From: Staphylococcus pasteuri
Lineage (GTDB): Bacteria; Bacillota; Bacilli; Staphylococcales; Staphylococcaceae
Direction of reading: 5' to 3'
DNA length: 62,381 bases
NCBI RefSeq assembly: GCF_003970495.1
Contig: NZ_RXWW01000034.1
Coordinates: 1-62,381, forward strand
Under the pieces are notes generated by a model that was given only the letters and a program-made list of their open reading frames with translations, did not search any database and had not been told where the DNA came from. Each line of letters starts with the position of its first letter. Positions within the stretch are counted from its first letter, which is position 1. Of the stretch, positions 55,846 to 62,300 are shown piece by piece. The translations under genes were made by a program, and so were the position numbers.

Positions 55846-56331
55846 CTACTTCACCACCAAACTTATCGTTTGTTTAAGTTGCGCTCCTGGTATTTCTTTT
55901 CCTGCTTTTAAATCATCAGTGAGCATTTTTGAATTTAGTTTAGGCGCTTGTGATACCCAATATTCTTTAGGTATTTTAGATTCGTCTACAACATCTTTAC
56001 TCGCACCGTTTTTACGTTTGTAAATGTAATTCTTAGATGTTCTGTAGTTATCTAACTGTCGTTGTTCTAACATGTCTGAAAGATAACCTTTCAAACGGTC
56101 TGAAAACTTTACTTTTGATTTTTTCAACTCTTGTAGACGTTTAAGCTCTTTGTCTATAGCATCAACATCTGAATCAACACTACGTTTAAGTCCTACAATG
56201 TTATCTACTTTTTCATTTAGTTCCAATTCGATTGAGTCTAATGTGTCTTGTATGATTTGTGGGTCAACATCTTCATCAGCCATATTTAAAACTGATAAGA
56301 ATTTATCGTTAATTTGGTAAATGTTACTCAT
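55846..56331 (-). CDS. Siphovirus Gp157-like protein
   Basis: The 161 residues (MADEDVDPQIIQDTLDSIEL, then VDSDVDAIDKELKRLQELKK and a NYIYKRKNGASKDVVDESKI, IPKEYW end) closely fit the Gp157 family, helical coiled-coil proteins linked to phage recombination or resistance to Abi systems. It abuts the Sak4-like gene directly. Confidence 0.87.
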   Translation of the reverse strand: MSNIYQINDKFLSVLNMADEDVDPQIIQDTLDSIELELNEKVDNIVGLKRSVDSDVDAIDKELKRLQELKKSKVKFSDRLKGYLSDMLEQRQLDNYRTSKNYIYKRKNGASKDVVDESKIPKEYWVSQAPKLNSKMLTDDLKAGKEIPGAQLKQTISLVVK

Positions 56332-56530
56332 CTACACATTCTCCTTTTAAGATTTGATATGCTCTTTTGTACATTTCTTTTTGTTCTTTATACATATTGA
56401 TTTCAAATTGCATAATTCGTCGTTGATGCTCTAATTCTTCATCACGTTCAGCTAGTTGAGATTTAAGTCGCCATTCGTTCTGCCATGTAATTTTGAGTAA
56501 TTCTAATAATTTTTCTTCTGTTTTATTCAT
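56324..56530 (-). CDS. Small coiled-coil phage protein
   Basis: The 68-residue chain is almost entirely helical and charged (LAERDEELEHQRRIMQFEIN, MYKEQKEMYKRAYQIL). It overlaps the Gp157 gene by eight bases. Possibly a helper subunit; unknown. Confidence 0.72.
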   Translation of the reverse strand: MNKTEEKLLELLKITWQNEWRLKSQLAERDEELEHQRRIMQFEINMYKEQKEMYKRAYQILKGECVDE

Positions 56531-56601
56531 AGTTGACTACCTCCGTTATATTTCGTATATTTAAGTTAGTTATATTTCGTGAGCGACTGTTTGCTATCCG
56601 A

Positions 56602-56775
56602 CTAGCATTCAGTCTTTTTTTCATTGTCGAAGTACATATATTCAAAGAATACAAATACTGCAATACTGATTAACGCCGCTGTTCCTAACGAAGTGATGAA
56701 ATGCACACCTGCAAACGTTAAGAACAATGAGAATGTGAACCATGTGATTAACGCGATTAAGAATGATTTGTTCAT
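56602..56775 (-). CDS. DUF1270-like small membrane protein
   Basis: The 57-residue product from ATG 56775 (six bases after GGGGAG) has two hydrophobic helices (FLIALITWFTFSLFLTFAGV, TSLGTAALISIAVFVFFEYM) and a charged end DNEKKTEC. The layout and the ending resemble DUF1270 proteins of staphylococcal phages. Confidence 0.72.
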   Translation of the reverse strand: MNKSFLIALITWFTFSLFLTFAGVHFITSLGTAALISIAVFVFFEYMYFDNEKKTEC

Positions 56776-56777
56776 TT

Positions 56778-57095
56778 TCATCTCCCCTTTCCATGTATTT
56801 CTTCAAAGTGTTCCTCGATAAATTTATTCATCTTTCTTGCGTTGAATCTCCAACGATTTAAACTCTCATCTGGATAATGTGCGATGCCTTGCTTTTTGAG
56901 TAATTTCTCAAATTTTGGATTGAATAATAATCTGTCTTTAATAGTGTCATCAGATGACATTTTCAATTTGCGTTTCAATTCTTTTAAGTCCCAAACTGGG
57001 TCTAGTGAGTAACTTAATAATTCGTCGTATTCATCTTTAGCGACAAGTACGTGTGTGTCTGGTATTGGTACAGATACGGTTAAAGTTTGCGTCAT
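56778..57095 (-). CDS. DUF771 phage protein
   Basis: The 105 residues from ATG 57095 (behind GGAGTATC) have the DUF771 signature: VLVAKDEYDELLSYSLDPVW, DLKELKRKLKMS and RFNARKMNKFIEEHFEE, a winged-helix-like excisionase-type fold. It is typically found near the immunity region in staphylococcal phages. A longer in-frame start would run across the divergent plus-strand gene and has no binding site. Confidence 0.82.
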   Translation of the reverse strand: MTQTLTVSVPIPDTHVLVAKDEYDELLSYSLDPVWDLKELKRKLKMSSDDTIKDRLLFNPKFEKLLKKQGIAHYPDESLNRWRFNARKMNKFIEEHFEEIHGKGR

Positions 57096-57153
57096 CTTAG
57101 ATACTCCTTTCGTGTATAATGTTGTTATCCCTTTACGAAGGGAGGTGTTGCCT

Positions 57154-57357
57154 ATGGCTAAAAAGTCAAACGTTTCTATTGATTTTGATGAAAAACAATT
57201 TGATAAAGACTTTCTAAAAGCTTTGGATAAACAATTAGCTAATTTTGATAAGAAAATGAAATGTCCAGTATGTGATAAAAAAGCGACTTTCAAGTTCAGA
57301 AATTATAAAGCTAATTGCCCGAAGTGTTCTTCTGAGATTGCTCTAAATCAAATTTGA
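57154..57357 (+). CDS. Zinc-ribbon micro-protein on the opposite strand
   Basis: The 67-residue product has a basic/acidic N-half (AKKSNVSIDFDEKQFDKDFL) and a CPVC-(x)-CPKC zinc ribbon (KMKCPVCDKKATFKF, NCPKCSSEIA). A near-perfect GGGAGGTG site lies eight bases before ATG 57154. It is the only plus-strand gene inside the long minus-strand early operon. It is divergent from DUF771 and convergent with, and overlapping, the 57311-57496 gene. A regulator of the early region is possible but untested. Confidence 0.75.
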   Translation: MAKKSNVSIDFDEKQFDKDFLKALDKQLANFDKKMKCPVCDKKATFKFRNYKANCPKCSSEIALNQI

Positions 57358-57496
57358 GTCTAAATTGATTTAATTTATCAAAATCATTCTTTAAAGCTGC
57401 AATGTCTTTTTGAATTGTCTCCAGCAATTCATCTAGTTCATTGCGGTTTTTTATATTTATTTTTAATTCAAATTTATTCTTTTTTCGTTTAAACAT
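57311..57496 (-). CDS. Small basic phage protein, convergent with the zinc-ribbon gene
   Basis: The 61-residue chain is helical and charged (KNKFELKINIKNRNELDELL, AALKNDFDKLNQFRLKF). It begins with the strong site GGGAGGAAATCAA. Its 3' end overlaps the plus-strand zinc-ribbon gene by 47 bases, so antisense effects are possible. Unknown function. Confidence 0.68.
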   Translation of the reverse strand: MFKRKKNKFELKINIKNRNELDELLETIQKDIAALKNDFDKLNQFRLKFDLEQSQKNTSGN

Positions 57497-57511
57497 TTGA
57501 TTTCCTCCCTT

Positions 57512-57664
57512 CTATAACAGGAGTATTTGGAACACTTCTAGCACTATTAAAATTATTAGTAAGTAATTAAAGAAGTTTAGTTTTCTGTTAATATCAACTA
57601 TTTCCCAACCAGTAATCTTGATGTGGTTGTCACTACATCGAGATTTTTTATTTTCTTCTCGCAT
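57512..57664 (-). CDS. Small tail-anchored membrane peptide
   Basis: A 50-residue frame with AGGAGTGAATG before its ATG. The N-part is polar (REENKKSRCSDNHIKITGWE) and the end is one hydrophobic helix (YLLIILIVLEVFQILLL). Similar peptides occur in early operons; function unknown. Confidence 0.62.
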   Translation of the reverse strand: MREENKKSRCSDNHIKITGWEIVDINRKLNFFNYLLIILIVLEVFQILLL

Positions 57665-57703
57665 TCCATTCACTCCTTTAAGTTGTTTGTTCGATTGTGG
57701 GTA

Positions 57704-57925
57704 TTAATCATTTTTGGGTTCTGGTAATAGTTCGAAGTGTTTTTCTAATTCTTGTGCTGCCCAACGCATTACTTCTTCTAAGTGTTGTTCTCTGCTTACT
57801 TCTATTGTTTCTATCTTGCCTGCTTCTTCTATAGTGTGTTCGTATGTTTCTGATTCATCGTTACTATCCATTTGTAAGTAATAATGAACAATCGTAAGTA
57901 TGTTTCTTTGTTCTGGTGTCATCAT
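57704..57925 (-). CDS. Small acidic phage protein
   Basis: The 73 residues (TPEQRNILTIVHYYLQMDSN, LEEVMRWAAQELEKHF) form an acidic helical chain. The gene follows the antirepressor by eight bases. No family recognised. Confidence 0.7.
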   Translation of the reverse strand: MMTPEQRNILTIVHYYLQMDSNDESETYEHTIEEAGKIETIEVSREQHLEEVMRWAAQELEKHFELLPEPKND

Positions 57926-57933
57926 GATTCCTC

Positions 57934-58723
57934 CTATATTTCAATCGCAGATGGTCTAACATCTTTGATGAATTGAATTATTAGGTCTACGTCTTTACGT
58001 TTGATGTGGTTGTTAGGTGCGTTACCTTTCATACCAAGATTTTTTTTAGACTTAACTAATAATTTAGATTTAACTTTTCCTAATTGATGACGATACTCTT
58101 CTTTAGCTTTCCTGTTTGCTAATGCTTGTTCATATACATCTCCGATTAGGAATTCATCTATCGTTACTTGAATACCAGCTTTACCTAGAATTTGTTCAGC
58201 TTTAGACTTGATAGCAAATTTGATAGCGTCAATGTCTTGTGGCGTTACATATTCGCCTTCGAATTTTTCGTTTAATTCTTCTAATTTCTGATTACTTACT
58301 TTTCCTGTTGAAATTAAGTAATCGAGTTTGTCACTAACTAATTGTTCAATAAGTTGGTTCATATCATCTAATGAAGTAATTCCGTATGCACTCGCTAACT
58401 CATTATGTTGTCTTTCTACTTTGATGAAGTAACCTCTGATTTTTCTTCCAATTTCACTACGTTGTATCATTGAAATTTCTTTCGCCATGTCTAGTGTCAT
58501 GATGTGGTCGAGTTGTTCATAAGTACGTAGTCTTTTTTGACTTTGTACTTTTACACTTTGAATGATATAGTCGATATTTTCTTCAACCGTATGCAATCAT
58601 CCGTTCCATCCATTTATCATATTGAGTTCCGATTTCTAATCCTTTGTGTAATTCACGACCACTTACTGCAACTGTTCCATCTTCATTACGTTTTAAATTG
58701 AATAGCTGTTGAATTTCATTCAT
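57934..58723 (-). pseudogene. AntA/AntB-type antirepressor, frameshifted
   Basis: Phage antirepressors bind the repressor or its operator to trigger induction. An ATG at 58723 (behind GAGGTG) reads VSGRELHKGLEIGTQYDKWM, ERMIAYG and meets a TGA at 58583-58585. The matching continuation, EENIDYIIQSVKVQSQKRLR, HIMTLDMAKEISMIQRSE and the C-terminal domain, is in another frame and runs to 57934. In AntA the two halves are joined as 'YGF-xEN', so two bases were lost, or one gained, near 58586. The second half keeps a nearby ATG (58596), but without a binding site. Without the N-terminal part the AntA fold is cut in two. Confidence 0.82.
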
Positions 58724-58917
58724 TAACTTTTCACCTCTTCTTTGATTTCTAAGATTTTCGCAATTCGTTTCTTTTGTTCAAATGCATCTCTACGTCCACG
58801 TAAGATATCTGATAAGTAAGCACTTGAAATACCTAACATATCTGCTAGTTGCTTATTCGTGATGTTACGTTTAAGTAATTCCATTCTTACTTTCATGCCG
58901 AATTCTGTTGTTGCCAT
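58723..58917 (-). CDS. Cro-like repressor
   Basis: The 64 residues (FGMKVRMELLKRNITNKQLADMLGISSAYLSDILRGRRDA) form one helix-turn-helix of the XRE type. ATG 58917 follows a perfect GGAGGTG. It is the first gene of the minus-strand early operon and divergent from the CI-like gene. The stop overlaps the antirepressor start by a base. Confidence 0.85.
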   Translation of the reverse strand: MATTEFGMKVRMELLKRNITNKQLADMLGISSAYLSDILRGRRDAFEQKKRIAKILEIKEEVKS

Positions 58918-59088
58918 GATTACACCTCCATTAACTTTTTTACTAAGCATATAAATTATCCATTGAATTAAAATAACTTTTGTGCTAATATTTAAGCATA
59001 GCTTAATAAACCTATAACAACGCAATTAAGCACTGTTAAATCGGTTGCTGTCACTCGTTCCCTAACGAATATTTGTTATTTGTTTAAT

Positions 59089-59158
59089 GGCTAAATTTAA
59101 AGCTTAAATACAGTATAATAACTTATATGCTATTTGTCAAACTAAAATAACAAATAAG
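59089..59158. promoter_or_regulatory. Immunity region promoters and operators
   Basis: On the minus strand TTGACA (59135-59140), a 17-base spacer and TATACT (59112-59117) form a near-consensus early promoter. A plus-strand TATAAT (59114-59119) with a poor -35 is a candidate repressor promoter, so the two -10 boxes overlap. TATTTGTTATTT occurs at about 59089 and, inverted, at about 59144, flanking both promoters, and is a good operator candidate. No other gene lies in 58918-59180. Confidence 0.65.
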
Positions 59159-59180
59159 TTAACTGTGATAGGAGAATTTT

Positions 59181-59519
59181 ATGAATTTAGTACAAAGAAT
59201 ACGCAACTTATGTAACTCACAAAGCTTGACTTTTGCTGAATTAGAGAGGATTTTAGGTTTTTCTAACGGACAAATAAGAAGATGGAAAAAAACTAAACCA
59301 GGAATTGATAAAATTCAAAAAGTAGCCGACTACTTCGACGTATCTGTTGACTACTTATTAGGAAGAGAAAAAGATGAATACGCTGGCGAGCAAGAAGATG
59401 AAGAAATTCGTATTATGCATCGTGGCGTAAAAAACATGACTAAAGAAGATAGAGAAAAAGCATTAAAAATGTTTGAAACTTTCTTCGATAATTGGGACGA
59501 ATACACTAAAGACAAATAA
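59181..59519 (+). CDS. CI-like repressor, short
   Basis: The 112-residue product has an N-terminal HTH (about 1-60: LVQRIRNLCNSQSLTFAELE, RILGFSNGQIRRWKKTKPGI, DKIQKVADYFDVSVDYLLG). It ends with a short acidic/helical C-part and has no peptidase S24 domain. Repressors of this kind are inactivated by a partner ImmA protease rather than by self-cleavage, and such a gene follows directly. Keeps the lysogenic state. Confidence 0.86.
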   Translation: MNLVQRIRNLCNSQSLTFAELERILGFSNGQIRRWKKTKPGIDKIQKVADYFDVSVDYLLGREKDEYAGEQEDEEIRIMHRGVKNMTKEDREKALKMFETFFDNWDEYTKDK

Positions 59520-59532
59520 AGGGGATTTTATT

Positions 59533-60204
59533 TTGCATTTTGTATATCAAAATTCATTTTTAAAAGCAGCACGAGCTGTAAGTGCATTAATTGAAACTAA
59601 TTATATAGATAGATTCCCTTTACCTATTAAAGAAATAATAGAGAATGATAGTAATGTGGAATTATTTACGTTTGAAGATTTTTGTAATATGACTGGATAC
59701 ACTTTAAATGAATTACAAACATACGGTGGTTCTGATGAGGCTTTTCATATTAAAAAGGGAAATAAATTCGCCATTATTTATAACGACAATATATATAATA
59801 GAAGATTACGTTTTACTCTAGCTCATGAATATGGTCACTATATCATGGAACATGATGGTATGAGCTACGAGAAAACACCTATATTCCAAGATTCTCAACG
59901 TACTCATTTAGAGGAATATGAAGCTAACTCGTTTGCCTCATGCCTCCTATTCCCTCTTAATGTTAGATACAAATATCGTAATGTATTGAGTGTAGGTGAT
60001 GCGGCAGATCTATTCAAAATTAGTTATCAAGCTGCAAAAGTTGCATTAGATATCTTTGATGAACACATGGACAGTGGATTAGAATATCATATTTCAATGT
60101 TTGAACATAGGCACATGGAAACTTATATGTCATTTCTTGAAGAAATGTTAGGAGAGCAGTTGGCAGAATATAATCACATAATGAGAACTGAATACGGTTA
60201 TTAA
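59533..60204 (+). CDS. ImmA/IrrE-type metallopeptidase
   Basis: The 223 residues from TTG 59533 (behind AAGGGG) have the zinc motif LAHEYGHYIMEHDG (HExxH) and the third ligand Glu in LEEYEANSFASCLLFP. In ICEBs1 and several phages ImmA cleaves the cognate repressor upon DNA damage. It directly follows the short CI-like gene, so that role is likely. ATG starts upstream lie inside the repressor gene without a binding site. Confidence 0.88.
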   Translation: MHFVYQNSFLKAARAVSALIETNYIDRFPLPIKEIIENDSNVELFTFEDFCNMTGYTLNELQTYGGSDEAFHIKKGNKFAIIYNDNIYNRRLRFTLAHEYGHYIMEHDGMSYEKTPIFQDSQRTHLEEYEANSFASCLLFPLNVRYKYRNVLSVGDAADLFKISYQAAKVALDIFDEHMDSGLEYHISMFEHRHMETYMSFLEEMLGEQLAEYNHIMRTEYGY

Positions 60205-60270
60205 AACTCACTACGGTAATTACTCTATTACGTTTGAGCCGTTGAAAGTGTACAAATTGCATAGAGTTGA

Positions 60271-60305
60271 TTAACTCCGTCCTACTGTCGCTATAATATA
60301 AATTT
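60271..60305 (+). repeat. Leader repeat, copy 1
   Basis: TTAACTCCGTCCTACTGTCG is followed by CTATAATATAAATTTA. Nearly the same sequence recurs at 60980-61015. Each copy precedes a Shine-Dalgarno and a micro-gene, and a TATAAT-like box is inside, so it is probably a duplicated promoter/leader. Confidence 0.65.
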
Positions 60306-60321
60306 ATAAAGGAGAAATATA

Positions 60322-60486
60322 ATGAAAATAATTAATTATCAAGTTAAACTGAGGAAAATTTTTTATACCGTGAGAACTAACAGAGGTAATGTTTTTAGGA
60401 AGTCACGTCCTAAAAAGGAAAGTATTATAAAAACACGCAGAAAATTACAAAAATACGCCAGAGAAATTGATAAAAAAAGACAGTAA
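60322..60486 (+). CDS. Small very basic protein, family member 1
   Basis: The 54-residue product (KIINYQVKLRKIFYTVRTNR and GNVFRKSRPKKES) is rich in Arg and Lys, with AAAGGAGAAAT before the ATG. A partial relative starts at 62301 (RILNCKIKLSEVIYEVQTNK). Not recognised; a nucleic-acid or membrane-surface role is only inferred from charge. Confidence 0.65.
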   Translation: MKIINYQVKLRKIFYTVRTNRGNVFRKSRPKKESIIKTRRKLQKYAREIDKKRQ

Positions 60487-60503
60487 GTCCAAAGGAGGCG
60501 TAG

Positions 60504-60695
60504 ATGATGACATTCGTTATTGAATGCCTATTAATTTTACTAATTGTAAATGTTATTTTGTTAATCATCAATATTTATAAACTTATAAAAGCGAACGAAC
60601 AAATTTCTAAAAGAGCTTATACCATGTGGACGGTATTAACTATAGTTTTTATCTCTATTATCGTGATAATACTATATAATTTTATTTTTTTATAA
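60504..60695 (+). CDS. Small two-helix membrane protein, family member 1
   Basis: The 63 residues have two hydrophobic helices (TFVIECLLILLIVNVILLII, TVLTIVFISIIVIILYNFIF) joined by a basic loop (YKLIKANEQISKRAYTMW). A GGAGGCG site precedes it. It is clearly related to the 62085-62270 protein (shared KR-(A/T)-Y-(T/A)-x-W pattern). Unknown; possibly superinfection immunity. Confidence 0.72.
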   Translation: MMTFVIECLLILLIVNVILLIINIYKLIKANEQISKRAYTMWTVLTIVFISIIVIILYNFIFL

Positions 60696-60765
60696 TTATA
60701 TAATTCACATTTAGTTACTGCATATGATCAAGATGAAATAAACTTAATCTAAGGGGATGAATACA

Positions 60766-60945
60766 TTGATCTATGTGATTATCGGTTTGTTTTTAATTAG
60801 TATTTTTTTATTTATTTTCAGTTTCTTTTTATCGCAGACGGAAGGGCTTACCTATAAAAGGACTTGCAGGACTATAGCCTTAGCTTTTTTGTTATTAGGT
60901 TTCTTTTCTTTCATAGGTCACTTGGTTAATTTATTATCTGAATAG
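60766..60945 (+). CDS. Small two-helix membrane protein
   Basis: The 59-residue product (IYVIIGLFLISIFLFIFSFF; RTIALAFLLLGFFSFIGHLV) starts at TTG 60766, eight bases after AAGGGG. An ATG three codons earlier lies too close to this site. Two helices enclose a basic loop (QTEGLTYKRTCR). Not recognised. Confidence 0.62.
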   Translation: MIYVIIGLFLISIFLFIFSFFLSQTEGLTYKRTCRTIALAFLLLGFFSFIGHLVNLLSE

Positions 60946-60979
60946 ATTTAAAGGATGAAATATCATGTTCGAAAATTTA

Positions 60980-61015
60980 TTAACTCCGTCCTAGTGACGC
61001 TTTAATATAAATTAC
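60980..61015 (+). repeat. Leader repeat, copy 2
   Basis: TTAACTCCGTCCTAGTGACG is followed by CTTTAATATAAATTACA. It differs from copy 1 at only a few positions and precedes the lipoprotein gene. Confidence 0.65.
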
Positions 61016-61037
61016 ATAAATAAAGGAGATATGTAGA

Positions 61038-61199
61038 ATGAAAAAGGTTTTATTTTTAATTTTCGCAAGCACATTAATTTTAGGCGCATGTGGCACTAAA
61101 GATGTAGAAGAGAGCGCAAAGAAAAAGAAAGATCCTAAAACTGAAGTAGATGATAAAGGTAGAGCTAAAGGTGAAGAGATTGAAAAAGAGCTAAAATAA
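61038..61199 (+). CDS. Prophage-encoded small lipoprotein
   Basis: The 53 residues have a signal peptide KKVLFLIFASTLILGAC with the lipobox LGAC (Cys at about 18) and a short charged mature part (GTKDVEESAKKKKDPKTEVD). Exported and anchored on the outer face of the membrane. Small phage lipoproteins such as TP-J34 Ltp block superinfection, a possible role here, though no sequence match is claimed. Confidence 0.78.
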   Translation: MKKVLFLIFASTLILGACGTKDVEESAKKKKDPKTEVDDKGRAKGEEIEKELK

Positions 61200-61250
61200 C
61201 ATTTACGCAAATTAATTATTTTACCATATTAATGGTGGGATAAAGGAGAA

Positions 61251-61465
61251 ATGAAAATTCAGAAGTAGAAACAGAAACAATGAATATTTCTAATCAACAT
61301 AGTCAATACACTAGTAATATAAGTCTGAACTATAACGATTTAAATGACGATCAAAAGAAGAAGCTCAAAAATATGATTATTCCTCTCGATATGGTAAATA
61401 TGTTATTCAATTTGAGCCATTACGAGTGTCTGAATATAAAGATATATGATAAAGGAGAAGTATAA
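61251..61465 (+). pseudogene. Small gene, probably frameshifted near its start
   Basis: A GGAG site precedes ATG 61251, but that frame stops after five codons. One base away, the frame reads SEVETETMNISNQHSQYTSN and continues NDDQKKKLKNMIIPLDMVNM, LFNLSHYECLNIKIYDKGEV to 61465. The only ATG in this frame (61280) has no binding site. Either one base was lost or the gene starts at 61280 inefficiently. Product unknown. Confidence 0.45.
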
Positions 61466-61466
61466 G

Positions 61467-61727
61467 ATGAACACTTTATATAATTTACGTAAAAAGAATA
61501 ATTTAGAAATCGATGAATTAACAAAAAAACTCAATAAAATTTACGGTACTGATTACGAACCACACCATTTATGGGAATGGGAAAATCATCAAAGAGATCC
61601 TAAAATGAAGGACGCACTAATTCTTGCTGATTTCTTTAATTCTTCATACGAAGAATTCTTAGATAGTAAAATGAGACAACTATACAAAGAATTATATGAT
61701 GTTGAAATAAGAGGGATTAATAAGTAA
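61467..61727 (+). CDS. XRE-like helix-turn-helix protein
   Basis: The 86 residues (NTLYNLRKKNNLEIDELTKK, YEPHHLWEWENHQRDPKMKD) follow the XRE pattern with a variant turn and the motif ALILADFFNSSYEEFL. The start at 61467 has AAAGGAGAAG in front. Possibly a second regulator in the lysogeny block. Confidence 0.7.
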   Translation: MNTLYNLRKKNNLEIDELTKKLNKIYGTDYEPHHLWEWENHQRDPKMKDALILADFFNSSYEEFLDSKMRQLYKELYDVEIRGINK

Positions 61728-61760
61728 AGATAATGTAATGCTTCCAAAGGAGGTTGAGGG

Positions 61761-61874
61761 ATGGAGAAAGAAAACTTGAAAGAGCGTTTATTACTTAAAT
61801 GTCAAGAAGCATTTATCATGGGGATAGATAACATTAAAAAAGCAAATAAAAAAAAGATAACCCCAGGATCATAG
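61761..61874 (+). CDS. 37-residue peptide ending in the structured element
   Basis: A frame of 37 residues (EKENLKERLLLKCQEAFIMG, NIKKANKKKITPGS) with a perfect AAAGGAGGT site 7 bases upstream. Amphipathic with a basic tail. Its last codons lie in the large hairpin below, so mRNA structure could control it. Confidence 0.55.
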   Translation: MEKENLKERLLLKCQEAFIMGIDNIKKANKKKITPGS

Positions 61875-61938
61875 GAATTCTCAGCTTACGCCTACCCCCA
61901 TTCGGGGACCCAGAGCTAATCCTTCTCGAGTTATCTTA
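61854..61938 (-). ncRNA. Long structured element, candidate RNA
   Basis: Outer arms AAGATAAC and GTTATCTT, then AGGAT/ATCCT, AGCT/AGCT and CCCC/GGGG in nested order, make an 80-nt rod. On the minus strand it is followed by TTTTTTTTA, a good terminator, so a minus-strand RNA ending here is plausible. It is much more GC-rich than the area. No RNA family recognised. Confidence 0.45.
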
Positions 61939-61971
61939 AATATATTATAAGTTACGTTGATTACTATTTCA

Positions 61972-62015
61972 AGAATAAATAACCGGGTAGTTCACCTACC
62001 CCTATTATTTATTCT
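61972..62015. repeat. Long perfect hairpin
   Basis: AGAATAAATAA (61972-61982) pairs with TTATTTATTCT (62005-62015), and inside is GGGTAG-TTCAC-CTACCC. It could terminate transcripts from either side. The rest of the 61875-62084 gap shows no gene. Confidence 0.6.
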
Positions 62016-62084
62016 GTATCTAGTGATGGTTTTATATATAAACAAAAGTAATTCAGTATAGCAGTATGGTTTCGAGGTGTAGAA

Positions 62085-62270
62085 ATGACTCTAGTTATAA
62101 ATTGGCTTTTTATTTTATGTGGTATATGTATACTATTATTTGTATACAATGCATATATGTTTATTAAAATAAAAATGAGAATTTTAAAAAGAACTTATGC
62201 TACATGGACTATATTATATGCATTATGTATCTTTATTATTGCAATTATGCTTTATGACCTTTTGTACTAA
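62085..62270 (+). CDS. Small two-helix membrane protein, family member 2
   Basis: The 61 residues (TLVINWLFILCGICILLFVY and TWTILYALCIFIIAIMLYDL) match the plan and loop (IKMRILKRTYATW) of the 60504-60695 protein. CGAGGTGTAG lies before the ATG. Thus the family is duplicated in this block. Confidence 0.72.
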   Translation: MTLVINWLFILCGICILLFVYNAYMFIKIKMRILKRTYATWTILYALCIFIIAIMLYDLLY

Positions 62271-62300
62271 ATTAAGATTCTATTGGTAAGGAGACTAATT

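Noticed and set aside
61854..61938. Self-cleaving ribozyme or IS605-type end at the structured element
   Set aside because: No recognisable catalytic core and no transposase or TnpB gene nearby.
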